DNA of 64,000 nucleotides from Streptomyces griseoloalbus (GCA_014650015.1 BMUD01000002.1:124001-188000), one strand, 5' to 3'; positions 49,445-59,862 are shown, numbered from the stretch's first letter. Translations and numbers: made by a program. The notes: a model not told the origin generated them from the sequence alone.

Positions 49445-49873
49445 ATGACCTCCCCCCGCTCCAGCTATGGCGGCGGCTACTACTCCGCCTCCTTCCCGGA
49501 CACCCCGATCTACGACTCGCTCGTGGCCGAGCGGGGCACCCCGCAGATCGCCCCGATCCGGGTCCCCGCCGCTTACGAGGCTCCGGCCAGTCATCTGCCC
49601 GCGCTTCCCTCGGCATTGCCCGCCCTCCCGGCGGCCCCGGCCCAGCACGCCTACGGCTATCCGCAGGCGCCGCAGCCCGCCCCGCTCCAGCACGCGCCCG
49701 CGGGGTACATCCCGCAGCAGGCCACCGCGCCGCGCGGCTACCCCGGCCCCCAGCCGCAGCCGCCGCGTCCGGCCCCGCCCGCCGGCTACGAGGCCATGCG
49801 CCCCGCGGCTCCCCGGCCGGGTCCCGCTCCCTACCAGGACCCGTACAACAACCAGCAGTACCGCGGATACTGA
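49445..49873 (+). CDS. Short proline-rich disordered protein (DUF6643-like)
   Basis: A 142-residue protein starting MTSPRSSYGGGYYSASFPDT, with a conserved lead through LVAERGTPQIAPIRVPAA and then Pro, Ala, Gln and Tyr-rich low-complexity sequence to the end. I associate this lead with a Streptomyces family called DUF6643; that link is from memory. No enzyme motif or membrane helix is present. ATG 49445 is 291 bases downstream of the divergent TerD start. Possibly surface or septum-associated, but nothing proves it. Confidence 0.65.
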   Translation: MTSPRSSYGGGYYSASFPDTPIYDSLVAERGTPQIAPIRVPAAYEAPASHLPALPSALPALPAAPAQHAYGYPQAPQPAPLQHAPAGYIPQQATAPRGYPGPQPQPPRPAPPAGYEAMRPAAPRPGPAPYQDPYNNQQYRGY

Positions 49874-49914
49874 GCCGACCCGGGGCTGTCGGTGCCGGGT
49901 GGCACGATGGCCCC

Positions 49915-50739
49915 ATGGGGAACGCTCGTCTGCACTCGATCCACATTTATCCGGTCAAGGCATTCCGGAGCCTGCCGCTCCGGGAGGTCGTCGTGGAGCC
50001 CTGGGGTCCGGCCGGAGACCGGCGCTGGATGCTGATCGACGACGGGGGAAAGGTCGTCACACAGCGCCGACATCCGCGCCTGGCGCTGGCCGCCGCCGAG
50101 CTGCTGCCCGGCGGCGGCGTCCGCCTGTCCGCACCCGGTGCGGCGCCGGTGACGGCACGCGTTCCGGCGCCCGGCAGAACGATCCCGGTGGAGCTCTTCG
50201 GCGACAAGGTCGAGGTGGTGCCGGCCGAGGAGGACGCCGTGCACGCCTGGTGCGGCGCCCACCTCGGCATCGATGTGCGCCTCGTACACCTGGACGATCC
50301 GGCCACGCGGCGGCCGGTCGATCCCGCGTTCGCGCTGCCGGGCGAGACGGTCTCCCTCGCCGACGGCTATCCCCTGCTGCTGACCACGACCGCTTCCCTC
50401 GACCATCTCAACTCCCTGATCGAAGAGGGAAAGAACCCGGCCGAGGGCCCGCTGCCGATGAACCGCTTCCGGCCGAACGTGGTCGTCGAGGGCACCGAAC
50501 CCTGGGAGGAGGACCTGTGGACCCGCGTCACCATCGGTGAGGTGCCCTTCCGTGTCGCCAAGCGATGCGGCCGCTGTGTGGTGACCACCACGGACCAGGA
50601 CACCGCCCGGCGCGGGAAGGAACCCCTGCACACGCTGGCCGTCCATCAGCGGCCCGGCGGCAGACTCGTCTTCGGGCAGAACCTGGTGCCCCTCTCCCCC
50701 GGCACGATCCGTGTCGGCGATCCCGTCGAGGTCGTGTGA
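49915..50739 (+). CDS. MOSC-domain protein
   Basis: A 274-residue protein. The N-terminal beta-barrel (MOSC_N: LHSIHIYPVKAFRSLPLREV, GDRRWMLIDDGGKVVTQRRH) is followed by the MOSC domain with FRPNVVVEGTEPWEEDLW and a conserved cysteine in KRCGRCVVTTTDQDT. This layout matches the YcbX/mARC-like group that carries molybdenum cofactor. The cysteine at RCGRC is the likely cofactor ligand. It stands alone; the flanking genes do not point to a pathway. ATG 49915 lies 42 bases after the proline-rich gene. Confidence 0.88.
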   Translation: MGNARLHSIHIYPVKAFRSLPLREVVVEPWGPAGDRRWMLIDDGGKVVTQRRHPRLALAAAELLPGGGVRLSAPGAAPVTARVPAPGRTIPVELFGDKVEVVPAEEDAVHAWCGAHLGIDVRLVHLDDPATRRPVDPAFALPGETVSLADGYPLLLTTTASLDHLNSLIEEGKNPAEGPLPMNRFRPNVVVEGTEPWEEDLWTRVTIGEVPFRVAKRCGRCVVTTTDQDTARRGKEPLHTLAVHQRPGGRLVFGQNLVPLSPGTIRVGDPVEVV

Positions 50740-50850
50740 CGGCACCCGTGGAGGTCGTGTGAGGGCACCCCTCGTGGGCGCGGGAACCGGTCCCCTGCTT
50801 CACGCGTTTGCCTTTCATGAGAGGTTCATGAGAGACCTCGAGGGGAGGGG

Positions 50851-51465
50851 GTGCGCGGGGTGCGGGCGATCAGCGGACTCTGGCGTTGGCGGCACAATCC
50901 GCTGTGCCGCAGGACCGACCTGGCCGAGGCCTGGGTGGCGCTCGCGGCGCTGCTGCTCGTCCTCGTCGCCACCCCGGTGATCGGCCGTCTCGTCGGGGGC
51001 GCCACCCAGGACGTCCTGCAGCGGTCCGTCCGCGCACAGCACCAGGCCCGGCACCTGGTGGCGGCCACGGTGGTACGGAAGCTCGATCCGTCCCCGCTGG
51101 ACGCCGACCCGGAGATCACCTCCGGCGTGGAGGTGCGCAACCGCGTCCTCGCCCGCTGGATCGCGCCGGACGGCACCGAGCGGAGCGGGCCGGTGCCGAC
51201 GCGCCTGAAGGACCCGCAGCCGGGGGACGGCTTCAGGACGTGGACCGACGGACACGGCCGGTTGGTGGCCCGCCCCCTGGACACCGCCACCGCCACCACG
51301 CACGCCGTGCTCGCGGGCGTCGGCGCGGCCCTGGTGACCGCGGGCCTGATCGAGGGCGGCAGACGGCTGATCGTCTGGCGCATGCTCAGCCACCGGTACG
51401 CCCGTTGGGACCAGGCATGGGACAAGGCGGGCCCGGACTGGGGCAGGACAGGCGCCGGCAGCTGA
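50851..51465 (+). CDS. Rv1733c-like two-helix membrane protein
   Basis: A 204-residue protein. An Arg/Trp-rich lead ([20 protein letters not shown]) precedes a first helix (about 30-50, [20 protein letters not shown]). An extracytoplasmic middle contains [21 protein letters not shown], then a second helix (about 152-172, [19 protein letters not shown]) and a charged tail with YARWDQAWD. This is the arrangement of the actinobacterial Rv1733c family. No activity is known. The start may be GTG 50851 or GTG 50860; AGGGGAGG lies just before. Confidence 0.75.
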   Translation: MRGVRAISGLWRWRHNPLCRRTDLAEAWVALAALLLVLVATPVIGRLVGGATQDVLQRSVRAQHQARHLVAATVVRKLDPSPLDADPEITSGVEVRNRVLARWIAPDGTERSGPVPTRLKDPQPGDGFRTWTDGHGRLVARPLDTATATTHAVLAGVGAALVTAGLIEGGRRLIVWRMLSHRYARWDQAWDKAGPDWGRTGAGS

Positions 51466-51589
51466 CCTGGTTCCGGCTCTGGTCAACCGGGTGCCCGCGC
51501 GCACGCTACGGTGGTCCGGCCGAACTGATCGGCGGCGACACGCGCACGAACGAGCCACAGGTACGACGAGGTGGGGGCACAGCTACGCC

Positions 51590-54040
51590 ATGGCACAGGG
51601 CACGGTCCAGGTGACGCACACCGGTACATCGAGGTGGCGGCGCCGCACGGGTGAGTACGCATCGCTCGCCGCCGCCCTGGAGGCCGCGGCCGAAGGGGAC
51701 GTCCTCACCATCGCTCCCGGCACCTACCGGGAGAACCTCGTCGTTCAGCGGGCGGTGACCCTGCGCGGACCCGAGGGCTCACCCGGCTCGGTACGCATCG
51801 CGCCCCCGGACGGCGTTCCGCTGACCGTGCGCGCCTCGGCGGTGGTGCAGGACCTGCACGTCGAGGGCCAGGACACCACCGCCCCGGCCGTGCTGGTCGA
51901 GGAGGGCACCCCGGAGCTGCGCGACGTCCGGGTGGTCACCCGGTCCGCGGCCGGCATCGAGGTGCGCGGCAGTGCCCGGCCCACGGTGCGCCGTTGCACG
52001 GTCGACAATCCGGCGGGTGTGGGCATCGCCGTACTGGACGGCGGGGGCGGGGTGTTCGAGGAGTGCGAGGTGGTCGCCGCGGGGCAGGCCGGCGTCGCGG
52101 TGCGCGGTGGCGCCCACCCCCGGCTGGAGCGCTGCCGGGTGCACCACGCCTCGGGCTCGGGACTGACCGCGACCGGGGAGAACTCGGCGCTGGAGGCGGT
52201 GGGGTGCGAGGTCTACGAGGTGCGGGGCAGCGGTGTACAGGTGACCGACCGCGCCACGGCACACCTCACGGACTGCGATGTGCACCGGACGACCGGAGAC
52301 GGGGTCACGCTCGACACGGACGCGGTGCTGACGCTGGCCGACTGCCGGATCCACGACATCCCGGAGAACGCGGTCGACCTGCGGTCCCGCTCGGTTCTCA
52401 CCCTGACCCGCACCAGCGTGCGGCAGTTCGGCCGCAACGGTCTGTCGGTGTGGGATCCGGGCACGCGCGTGGACGCCAACCAGTGCGAGATCTTCGACAG
52501 CACCGGTGACTACCCGGCGGTGTGGGTGAGCGACGGCGCCACCGCAGTCCTTGACTCCTGCCGGGTGCACGACGTGCCGGACGCCCTGTTCGTCCTCGAC
52601 CGCGGCTCGCGCGCGGACGTCGTCGACAGCGATCTGTCGCAGGTGCGCAACACGGCCGTGTCGGTGAGCGACGGCGCCACCGCGCAGCTCGACGACTGCC
52701 GCATCCGGGAGGCGGCGACGGGCGCCTGGTTCCGGGACCACGGCAGCGGCGGCACCCTCAACAACTGCACCCTGGACGGCATACAGACCGGCGTGATCGT
52801 CACCAAGGGCGCCGACCCGACCGTCGAGCGCTGCACGATCGACTCCCCCGCCGAGGCCGGCGTCTATGTCTCGGCCGGTGGCCGCGGCACCTTCGACAAC
52901 TGCCGGGTCACGGGCAGCGGCGGCTACGGCTTCCACGTGATAGACGGCAGCCGTACGACGCTGAGGAAGTGCCGTACGGAGCGCTGCGCGCGCGGCGGTT
53001 ACGAATTCGCCGAGGGCGGCGCGGACGCGGCGTCCGGCTCGGGCGGCCCGGTCGTCGAGGACTGCACGAGCGACGAGAGCGGCAGTCTGAGGCCGCCCGC
53101 GGCACCGGAGCCGACCGTGCAGACGACGGGCCACTCCGCCGGCCTGCTGGGTACGGTCCCGGGGCCGCGCACCGAGCAGGTGCCGCCCGCCCCGGCCGCC
53201 GTCCCGGTCACCGGACCGGAGCGGGAGACCCGCTCCTCCAAGGCCGTCCTCGGGGAACTCGACGCGCTGGTGGGCCTGGAGAGCGTCAAGCGCGAGGTCC
53301 GCGCCCTCACCGACATGATCGAGGTGGGCCGGCGCCGGCAGCAGGCGGGACTGAAGGCGGCGTCGGTCAAGCGGCATCTGGTGTTCACGGGCTCCCCCGG
53401 CACCGGCAAGACCACCGTCGCCCGCCTCTACGGCGAGATCCTCGCCTCGCTCGGGGTCCTGGAGCAGGGCCATCTGGTCGAGGTGTCCCGGGTCGACCTG
53501 GTCGGCGAGCACATCGGCTCCACGGCGATCCGCACCCAGGAGGCGTTCGAGAAGGCACGCGGCGGTGTGCTGTTCATCGACGAGGCGTACGCGCTCTCCC
53601 CGGAGGACGCCGGGCGTGACTTCGGCAAGGAGGCCATCGACACACTGGTGAAGCTGATGGAGGATCAGCGGGACGCGGTGGTCGTGATCGTCGCCGGGTA
53701 CACGGCCGAGATGGAGCGCTTCCTGTCGGTCAACCCGGGTGTGGCGTCCCGCTTCTCGCGGACGATCACCTTCGGCGACTACGGCCCCGAGGAGCTGCTG
53801 CGGATCGTGCAGCAGCAGGCCGAGGAACACGAGTACCGGCTGGCACCGGGCGCCGGTGAGGCCCTGCTGACGTACTTCACCGACATCCCCAAGGGGCCCG
53901 CGTTCGGCAACGGGCGCACCGCGCGCCAGACCTTCGAGGCGATGGTCGAGCGGCACGCCAGCCGCGTCGCCCAGCTCGACGAGCCGACCACCGACGACCT
54001 GACGCTCCTGTACTCCGAGGACCTGCCCACACTGCCGTAG
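51590..54040 (+). CDS. Right-handed beta-helix protein fused to a CbxX/CfxQ-type AAA+ ATPase
   Basis: An 816-residue two-part protein. Residues about 1-500 form a long parallel beta-helix: repeated 22-24-residue turns with [34 protein letters not shown] and similar units. After a Pro-rich linker (about 515-560), a CbxX/CfxQ AAA module (about 575-816) has Walker [14 protein letters not shown] (about 601), Walker [16 protein letters not shown] (about 660), a sensor region [11 protein letters not shown] and an arginine finger side SRFSRTI. No signal peptide, so it is cytoplasmic. CbxX proteins remodel Rubisco or, as EccA, serve type VII secretion. How the beta-helix is used is unknown. ATG 51590 is chosen because the upstream sequence is non-family. 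Confidence 0.88.
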   Translation: MAQGTVQVTHTGTSRWRRRTGEYASLAAALEAAAEGDVLTIAPGTYRENLVVQRAVTLRGPEGSPGSVRIAPPDGVPLTVRASAVVQDLHVEGQDTTAPAVLVEEGTPELRDVRVVTRSAAGIEVRGSARPTVRRCTVDNPAGVGIAVLDGGGGVFEECEVVAAGQAGVAVRGGAHPRLERCRVHHASGSGLTATGENSALEAVGCEVYEVRGSGVQVTDRATAHLTDCDVHRTTGDGVTLDTDAVLTLADCRIHDIPENAVDLRSRSVLTLTRTSVRQFGRNGLSVWDPGTRVDANQCEIFDSTGDYPAVWVSDGATAVLDSCRVHDVPDALFVLDRGSRADVVDSDLSQVRNTAVSVSDGATAQLDDCRIREAATGAWFRDHGSGGTLNNCTLDGIQTGVIVTKGADPTVERCTIDSPAEAGVYVSAGGRGTFDNCRVTGSGGYGFHVIDGSRTTLRKCRTERCARGGYEFAEGGADAASGSGGPVVEDCTSDESGSLRPPAAPEPTVQTTGHSAGLLGTVPGPRTEQVPPAPAAVPVTGPERETRSSKAVLGELDALVGLESVKREVRALTDMIEVGRRRQQAGLKAASVKRHLVFTGSPGTGKTTVARLYGEILASLGVLEQGHLVEVSRVDLVGEHIGSTAIRTQEAFEKARGGVLFIDEAYALSPEDAGRDFGKEAIDTLVKLMEDQRDAVVVIVAGYTAEMERFLSVNPGVASRFSRTITFGDYGPEELLRIVQQQAEEHEYRLAPGAGEALLTYFTDIPKGPAFGNGRTARQTFEAMVERHASRVAQLDEPTTDDLTLLYSEDLPTLP

Positions 54041-54224
54041 GCAGTACGGCTGGGGCCCGTCCGATCATTGCCGTTGTTGCCCGAAGGGCGGCTCCGCGGC
54101 GCCGGGTGCGTGCTCTCGGCGTGCCGGCCCCTGGCCCTCGTCCCGGATGTACTCGGGTCAGGGGACGGTGCGGCGAGAGTGCGTGCATGGCGTCGCGGGG
54201 CAGTCGGGAATGGCCGGGCCGGCC

Positions 54225-56585
54225 CTACGCCGAGACCACCCCGGGGTCCGCGCCGGGCTCGCCCGTGTGCCGCGGTGCCGGTACGTCCGGGCGCAGGCGG
54301 GCGAGCAGCCGGCGGCGCTCCTCGGCGAAGGCCGGGTCGGCCTGGTAGTCGGAGTGGCCGAGGATCGGCGCGGGCAGCGGATGGGCCTCGGTACGGCCGT
54401 AGGCGAGGGGGTCCTTGAGGGCTGGGCGGTCCACGTCGGGGCCGCGGTCGCCGGGCAGCCTCATGGGTCCGCCGATGGGGTCGGTGAGCCGGTGGAGGTT
54501 GCGCCAGCAGTCGACCTCTTCGTGCAGGGAGCTGAGCGCGTCCGGCCCGAAGTGGGCGGGGAACCAGCGGCCGTAGAGCCGCTCCAGCGGGGAGCCGTAG
54601 GTCAGCAGGGCGACGCGTCTGCGGGTGGACGGCGCGAGCTGCCAGGCCGCGGCGGCGGCGAGGACGCTGCCCTGGGAGTGGCCGGAGATCACCAGCCGCC
54701 CGCCGGTGGCCCGGGTCCAGGTGGCGATCCGCCAGGTCAGGTCGGGCACCGCGCGCTCGGCGTAGCACGGCGGGGCGAAGGGGTGCGCGGCGCGCGGCCA
54801 GAAGGTGCCGACATCCCACAGGATGCCGATGGTGCGCCGCGCGGAGGGGTCCTTGTAGGCGCGGCGGCCCCAGGTGACGAGGAGGATGAAGCCGAGTCCG
54901 ATCAGCCAGGAGCCCAACGCCTGCGCGGTCTCGGCCGCGCCGTGGACGACGGCGTACGACCCGTGGGCCGCCTCGCCGGGTGTCTTGTCGGTGGCCAGGG
55001 CACCGGCGAGGGCGCCGGCACCCAGCAGCAGGGTCGCGGTGGAGGTGACGGCCAGGATGCGCGGTCCCCGGTCGGTGAGCGCGGCCATGGCGCGTACGGA
55101 GGCGATACGGCGGGTGCGGCCGGGGTCGCCCGTCTCGCCGGCGTACTCGCGTTCCACGGCGGCGCTCTGCGCGCGGGCGATCCGCCAGGCGCGCCGGGCG
55201 AGCCAGCCGCACAGCACCAGCACCACGACGAGCAGCGGGGGGATCACGGACGCCTGCCAGGTGAGCAGCACCGGCGGCCCGGGCATCGAGGTCCCGGTGC
55301 CGTCCAGCCAGTCGGACACCCGCTGGGAGACACCGCCGGACATCACGCCGCCCAGCGCACAGGCGAGCATGGCGACCGCCGGCCCCGCCAGGCCCCGGAT
55401 CGCGGCACGCCGGTCGGGGTCGCTGCGGTGCAGGGAGTGGGCGACCACGGCGAGGACGATCACCAGCAGGCCCTGCGCGAGCGCGAGGGCGCCGAAGGTG
55501 GCGTCGCCCGGCAGCCGGCCCGCCGACTCCCATCCGGTGCGCTCCCACCCGGCGTACAGCAGGCTGAGCGCGAGCAGAGCGGCGGCCGTGAGCGGCAGGT
55601 ACCGCACCAGGCGCCGGTCGAGTCCGTCGTCCAGGCGGCGTTCGGCGCGGCCCCGGCGGCACACCACCCACACCACGACGCACGCCCCGACGGCCAGCGC
55701 CGCCTCCAGGAGCACACCGAGGACGGCGAGGGCGGCCGGGCCGCCCGGCTCGCGGTCCTGGCGGGCGGCGGCGGAGCCGACGGCGGTCGCGACCGTCAGC
55801 AGCCCGGCGGCGGTATGGGCGGCACGCAGCCGGGCGACCAGGCGGCGGCCGTACCAGAAGCCGGGGCGGCCCAGTGCGGTGCGGCCGCCCTCCTCCTCGG
55901 GCTCGGCGTCGTGGGTCATCGGCTGCTGGGACTCGTACGCGCTCCAGGTGCGCAGCGACAGGAACCACAGCAGGCCGGTGAGGGCGGTGGGCACCACGGC
56001 GGCCAGCGCGAGCCTGCGGCCCGGCAGGCTCCACCAGCCGCCGTCGGAGAGTTCGGGCGAGAGGAAACCGAGCCAGGAGTGCCGTTCGGCGCACGCGTGG
56101 GTGCCCGCGCACTGCCATGCGGCCAGGTCGAGGGCGACCTCGCAGGCGGCCGCGACGAGCAGCACCGTCAGGCTCAGTCCGGCGAGCCGTACCAGCAGCC
56201 CGTACAGCCGGACCGCGCGTCTGCGGCCACGGGCGGTGGGGCGCATCCAGTGGGCGAGGTTGACGACCATGAAGGGCAGGAGCAACAGCCACAGGGCGCG
56301 GGTGCCGTTCCCGGAGGTGAGGTTGCACCAGACGTAGGCCTCGGGGACGGGTCCGTCGCGGCGTTCGGCGCTGTGCCGCTCCGCGTCGGCGTCGTCGGCG
56401 CGGCGGAACATGGCGGCGGTGTCGTCACCGGTGATCCGGACCGTGCGCGGGTCGTCGAGCATCTCCTCGGGGGTGGTGCCGCCCACCCCGTGCACCAGGA
56501 GTTCCAGGGCGGTCCCGGACTCCCCGGGCCGGGTGGCGAAACCCTCCGCCGCCTCGGCCGGCCTGCGTCGCTGCGCGCTCTCCAC
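54225..56585 (-). CDS. Alpha/beta-hydrolase interrupted by a large membrane domain
   Basis: A 786-residue protein. The N-terminal part has ALELLVHGVGGTTPEEMLDD (about 30), which looks like the first strand and oxyanion loop of an alpha/beta hydrolase. About ten hydrophobic helices then run from residue 100 to 590. The C-terminal soluble part resumes with GRLVISGHSQGSVLAAAAAW (about 633), a GHSQG nucleophile elbow, and continues to LGHSDYQADP, a likely histidine strand. So the hydrolase fold is split around a membrane insert. Family not identified beyond this. The start could be GTG 56585 or the upstream GTG 56609. It is divergent from the DeoR gene. Confidence 0.7.
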   Translation of the reverse strand: MESAQRRRPAEAAEGFATRPGESGTALELLVHGVGGTTPEEMLDDPRTVRITGDDTAAMFRRADDADAERHSAERRDGPVPEAYVWCNLTSGNGTRALWLLLLPFMVVNLAHWMRPTARGRRRAVRLYGLLVRLAGLSLTVLLVAAACEVALDLAAWQCAGTHACAERHSWLGFLSPELSDGGWWSLPGRRLALAAVVPTALTGLLWFLSLRTWSAYESQQPMTHDAEPEEEGGRTALGRPGFWYGRRLVARLRAAHTAAGLLTVATAVGSAAARQDREPGGPAALAVLGVLLEAALAVGACVVVWVVCRRGRAERRLDDGLDRRLVRYLPLTAAALLALSLLYAGWERTGWESAGRLPGDATFGALALAQGLLVIVLAVVAHSLHRSDPDRRAAIRGLAGPAVAMLACALGGVMSGGVSQRVSDWLDGTGTSMPGPPVLLTWQASVIPPLLVVVLVLCGWLARRAWRIARAQSAAVEREYAGETGDPGRTRRIASVRAMAALTDRGPRILAVTSTATLLLGAGALAGALATDKTPGEAAHGSYAVVHGAAETAQALGSWLIGLGFILLVTWGRRAYKDPSARRTIGILWDVGTFWPRAAHPFAPPCYAERAVPDLTWRIATWTRATGGRLVISGHSQGSVLAAAAAWQLAPSTRRRVALLTYGSPLERLYGRWFPAHFGPDALSSLHEEVDCWRNLHRLTDPIGGPMRLPGDRGPDVDRPALKDPLAYGRTEAHPLPAPILGHSDYQADPAFAEERRRLLARLRPDVPAPRHTGEPGADPGVVSA

Positions 56586-56726
56586 TGATTCGCACTTCCC
56601 CCGTGACACTCCGTCGGCTCCGTCCGTGCGGGCACAGGATCTCCCGTGGCGGAGCGGCCCACACGCCTCGTCACGTAATCTCCCCGATCCGTGGGGCAAG
56701 CAAGCAACATACGGGAGGCCAATGAC

Positions 56727-56879
56727 ATGCGCGCGACGAGCCGCCGGTGGCGCCGCCCGGGTCCCGGCATGGGAGGATGGGACGTCCGCGCACCGGTGAC
56801 GGACGGGAATCCGCTCGTCGCACTGGGCGCGCGGGGCGTGTCGGACGGCTTTGCGGCGAAAGGACCGGAGCGTACGTGA
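56727..56879 (+). CDS. Possible small leader peptide upstream of the DeoR gene
   Basis: A 50-residue frame (MRATSRRWRRPGPGMGGWDV) that ends with TGA overlapping the DeoR start (GTGA at 56876-56879). It is basic at its start and has no known family. It could be a coupled leader peptide or simply chance. No ribosome site is seen at its ATG. Confidence 0.25.
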   Translation: MRATSRRWRRPGPGMGGWDVRAPVTDGNPLVALGARGVSDGFAAKGPERT

Positions 56880-57715
56880 GCGAGAATCAGAACCTCCTCG
56901 CGGAGCAGCGGCGCACCCTGATCCTCGACGAGGTCCGGCGCCGGGGCGGAGTCCGGGTCAACGAGCTGACGCGCAAGCTCGGCGTGTCCGACATGACGGT
57001 CCGCCGCGACCTCGACGCGCTGGCCCGGCAGGGCGTGCTGGAGAAGGTGCACGGCGGCGCGGTCCCCGTGGTCGAGGCGAGCACGCACGAACCCGGTTTC
57101 GAGGCCAAGTCGGGCCTGGAGCTCACCGCCAAGGAGGACATCGCGCGGGCGGCGGCCGAACTGGTCTCCCCGGGCGCGGCGATCGCGCTCTCGGGCGGCA
57201 CGACGACGTTCGCGCTGGCACATCGACTGCTCGACGTCCCCGACCTCACGGTGGTCACCAACTCGGTGCGGGTGGCCGATGTCTTCCACGCGGCGCAGCG
57301 CACCTCGGGGTCCCGGCAGGGCGCGGCCACGGTCGTGCTGACGGGCGGAGTGCGCACGCCGTCCGACTCGCTGGTGGGCCCGGTGGCCGACCAGGCGATC
57401 GCGGCGCTCCACTTCGACCTGCTGTTCCTCGGTGTGCACGGGATATCGGTGGAGGCGGGGCTGTCGACGCCGAACCTCGCGGAGGCCGAGACCAACCGCC
57501 GGCTGGTGCAGTCGGCCCGCCGGGTGATCGTGGTCGCCGACCACACCAAGTGGGGCACGGTGGGGCTGAGTTCGTTCGCCTCCCTGGAGCAGGTCGACAC
57601 CCTCGTCACGGATGCCGGGCTGCCCGGGACGGCCCGCACGGAGGTGTCCGAGCATCTGCGGCGGCTGGTGGTGGCGGGCGGGCCCGAGGACGACGCGCAG
57701 GCCGCGGACCTCTGA
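56876..57715 (+). CDS. DeoR-family transcriptional regulator
   Basis: A 279-residue DeoR protein. The N-terminal HTH is at about 12-55 (LDEVRRRGGVRVNELTRKLG then VSDMTVRRDLDALARQGVL, ending EKVHGGAV as is typical). The sugar-isomerase-like sensor domain (about 75-240) has ALSGGTTTFALAHRL, VVTNSVRVAD and LLFLGVHGISVEAGLSTP. Such proteins sense phosphorylated sugars. GTG 56876 has GGAG seven bases before it. Target unknown: the neighbouring genes are a divergent hydrolase and a convergent PLP enzyme. Confidence 0.9.
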   Translation: MSENQNLLAEQRRTLILDEVRRRGGVRVNELTRKLGVSDMTVRRDLDALARQGVLEKVHGGAVPVVEASTHEPGFEAKSGLELTAKEDIARAAAELVSPGAAIALSGGTTTFALAHRLLDVPDLTVVTNSVRVADVFHAAQRTSGSRQGAATVVLTGGVRTPSDSLVGPVADQAIAALHFDLLFLGVHGISVEAGLSTPNLAEAETNRRLVQSARRVIVVADHTKWGTVGLSSFASLEQVDTLVTDAGLPGTARTEVSEHLRRLVVAGGPEDDAQAADL

Positions 57716-57867
57716 CGGTACGCCGGCCGGGGTCACCGCGGCTCGCGCCGGCCGGGACGGGTACGCGGGTGCGGCGGGCGTGCGCGGCCGACGGCACGGC
57801 ACCGTTCCGGCTCACGCTCGAGGCCGCCCGGCCGGGACCGGCAAGGGCGCTGTGCGACGCGGTGACC

Positions 57868-59022
57868 TCACTGGGCCGACGGCTCGCCAGGCAGCTCACG
57901 GCCGGGCCAGACGCCGGTGCTCAGCAGGGACTCGATCGCCGCCGTGTAGGGCGCGATGTCCAGGTTCTGCTCGGCCAGCCAGGCGTCCGAGTAGTACTTG
58001 TCCAGGTACCGGTCCCCCGGATCGCACAGCAGGGTCACCACGCTGCCCCGGCGGCCCTCTGCCACCATCTCCGCCACGATCTTCAGCGCGCTCCACAGCC
58101 CGGTTCCGGTGGAGCCGCCCGCCTTGCGGCCGATGACCCGCTCCAGGGCCCGCACCGCCGCCACGCTGGCCGCGTCGGGCACCTTCATCATCCGGTCGAT
58201 CGCGCCGGGCACGAAACTCGGCTCCATACGGGGCCGTCCGATGCCCTCGATACGGGAACCGCGGTCACAGGCGACGTCCGGATCCTGGGTGGTCCAGCCC
58301 TGGAAGAAGCACGAGTTCTCGGGGTCGGCGACGCAGACGCGGGTGTCGTACTGCATGTAGTGGACATAGCGCGCGAGGGTCGCCGAGGTGCCACCGGTAC
58401 CGGCCGTGGCGACGATCCACGCCGGTTCCGGAAACCGCTCCAACTCCAGTTGACGGAAGATCGATTCGGCGATGTTGTTGTTGCCCCGCCAGTCCGTGGC
58501 CCGTTCGGCGTAGGTGAACTGGTCCATGTAGTGGCCGCCGGTCTCCACCGCGAGGCGGGCGGACTCCTCGTACATCTTCCGCGGGTCGTCCACGAAGTGG
58601 CACTGGCCGCCGTGGAACTCGATCAGGCGGCACTTCTCGGCGCTCGTCGTGCGCGGCATGACCGCGATGAAGGGAACGCCGATCAGCTTCGCGAAGTACG
58701 CCTCGGACACGGCCGTGGAGCCGCTGGACGCCTCGATCACCGGGCGGCCGGGGCGGATCCAGCCATTGCACAGCCCGTAGAGGAAGAGCGAACGGGCCAG
58801 CCGGTGCTTGAGGCTGCCGGTCGGGTGGGTCGACTCGTCCTTCAGGTAGAGGTCGATGCCCCACCGCTCGGGCAGCGGGAAGAGCAGCAGATGGGTGTCG
58901 GCCGAGCGGTTGGCGTCGGCCTGCACCCTGCGCACGGCCTCTTTCAGCCAGGCCCGGTAGGCGGGGTCGCTGTGGTCGACGTCGAGGGTGGTGCCGGTCA
59001 GGGTCTGTCGGGGAGTGCTCAC
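57868..59022 (-). CDS. cds1: PLP-dependent cysteine synthase-family enzyme, Cds1 (L-cysteine desulfhydrase)-like
   Basis: A 384-residue beta-family PLP enzyme. The lysine is in [28 protein letters not shown] is the substrate loop, and [15 protein letters not shown] holds the phosphate. The segment [20 protein letters not shown] and ending [10 protein letters not shown] fit the actinobacterial Cds1 group, which degrades cysteine to sulfide, ammonia and pyruvate. The start is ATG 59022 ([10 protein letters not shown]). It stands alone, convergent with the DeoR gene. Confidence 0.85.
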   Translation of the reverse strand: MSTPRQTLTGTTLDVDHSDPAYRAWLKEAVRRVQADANRSADTHLLLFPLPERWGIDLYLKDESTHPTGSLKHRLARSLFLYGLCNGWIRPGRPVIEASSGSTAVSEAYFAKLIGVPFIAVMPRTTSAEKCRLIEFHGGQCHFVDDPRKMYEESARLAVETGGHYMDQFTYAERATDWRGNNNIAESIFRQLELERFPEPAWIVATAGTGGTSATLARYVHYMQYDTRVCVADPENSCFFQGWTTQDPDVACDRGSRIEGIGRPRMEPSFVPGAIDRMMKVPDAASVAAVRALERVIGRKAGGSTGTGLWSALKIVAEMVAEGRRGSVVTLLCDPGDRYLDKYYSDAWLAEQNLDIAPYTAAIESLLSTGVWPGRELPGEPSAQ

Positions 59023-59355
59023 GGCGGGGCTCCTTACACTGAGCGCCGACGGCGTCTCGCGCGGCCGACACCCCGATCATAAGCATCTTCTCCACCACGT
59101 CTCACCTGCATAAACACTCCTTTGGGGACCCCAAAGGCACCCCTGGGGAACCGAGGCGCGGGGGCGCGGGGCGCATGGGCGCGAGTGCTCCCCGCGCCCC
59201 CGGGAACGAGGCGTGCGTACTGGTGCTCGGCGGCCGGTGCGGGCAGACTGCACCGGCGGGAGCACGCTTCCGTACGGGGGGCACACTGGATCTGGACAGG
59301 AGCCGGCCCGCGGAGCGCGGTCCGGCACACCGACGCGCACAAGGGGGCGGGTGGC

Positions 59356-59679
59356 ATGGCGGAGCCGGAGTTCACGGCCACGGGCGTGCGGATCGGCAAG
59401 TGGCTGCGTTCGCTCACCCGGGCCGGTCAGGTCCGGATCAGCGACGGCCGGCTGGAGTTGCTCACGAGCTACGGCAGTGAGATCGACAGCGCGCCGGTGC
59501 AGGCGGTACGCGCGTCGCAGCCCTGGTTCGCGCCCGAGGACCGGGCGTTGGCGGACCTCAACGGCAAGCGGTACCTGCTGACCCTCGGCGACCACGACCC
59601 CGCTCCGGGTGAGCCCGGTCCGCCCGCGGCCCGCCGGTTCATCGAAGCCGTCCGCCGGGCGTCGGGGCGTGGCGCCTGA
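59356..59679 (+). CDS. Small hypothetical protein
   Basis: A 107-residue protein with the conserved lead FTATGVRIGKWLRSLTRAGQ then VRISDGRLELLTSYGSEI, then VRASQPWFAPEDRALADLNG. No catalytic motif, helix or signal. It looks like a small beta-sheet-rich protein found in streptomycetes; function is unknown. ATG 59356 has GGGCGGG upstream. It precedes the ATPase gene at 59863 by 183 bases. Confidence 0.7.
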   Translation: MAEPEFTATGVRIGKWLRSLTRAGQVRISDGRLELLTSYGSEIDSAPVQAVRASQPWFAPEDRALADLNGKRYLLTLGDHDPAPGEPGPPAARRFIEAVRRASGRGA

Positions 59680-59862
59680 GATGTCCGCGAGTTGCGCCAC
59701 CCCACCCCCTGCGTCACGCTGTTCTCACGTCACTCTGGGTTTACCGGCGATAACGCTGCGAACCAGCCCGCCGGCCACGACAGCAGGCGGCAGCGTCACG
59801 CAGGCGCCCTGCTGGATCCGTACTCCGTGTTCTTCCGGACCTCACGTCGGGGAGTCGCAGCC

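Noticed and set aside
59692-59862. N-terminal extension of the anti-sigma-like protein from ATG 59692
   Set aside because: The extension has no family sequence, while GTG 59863 has a good ribosome site.
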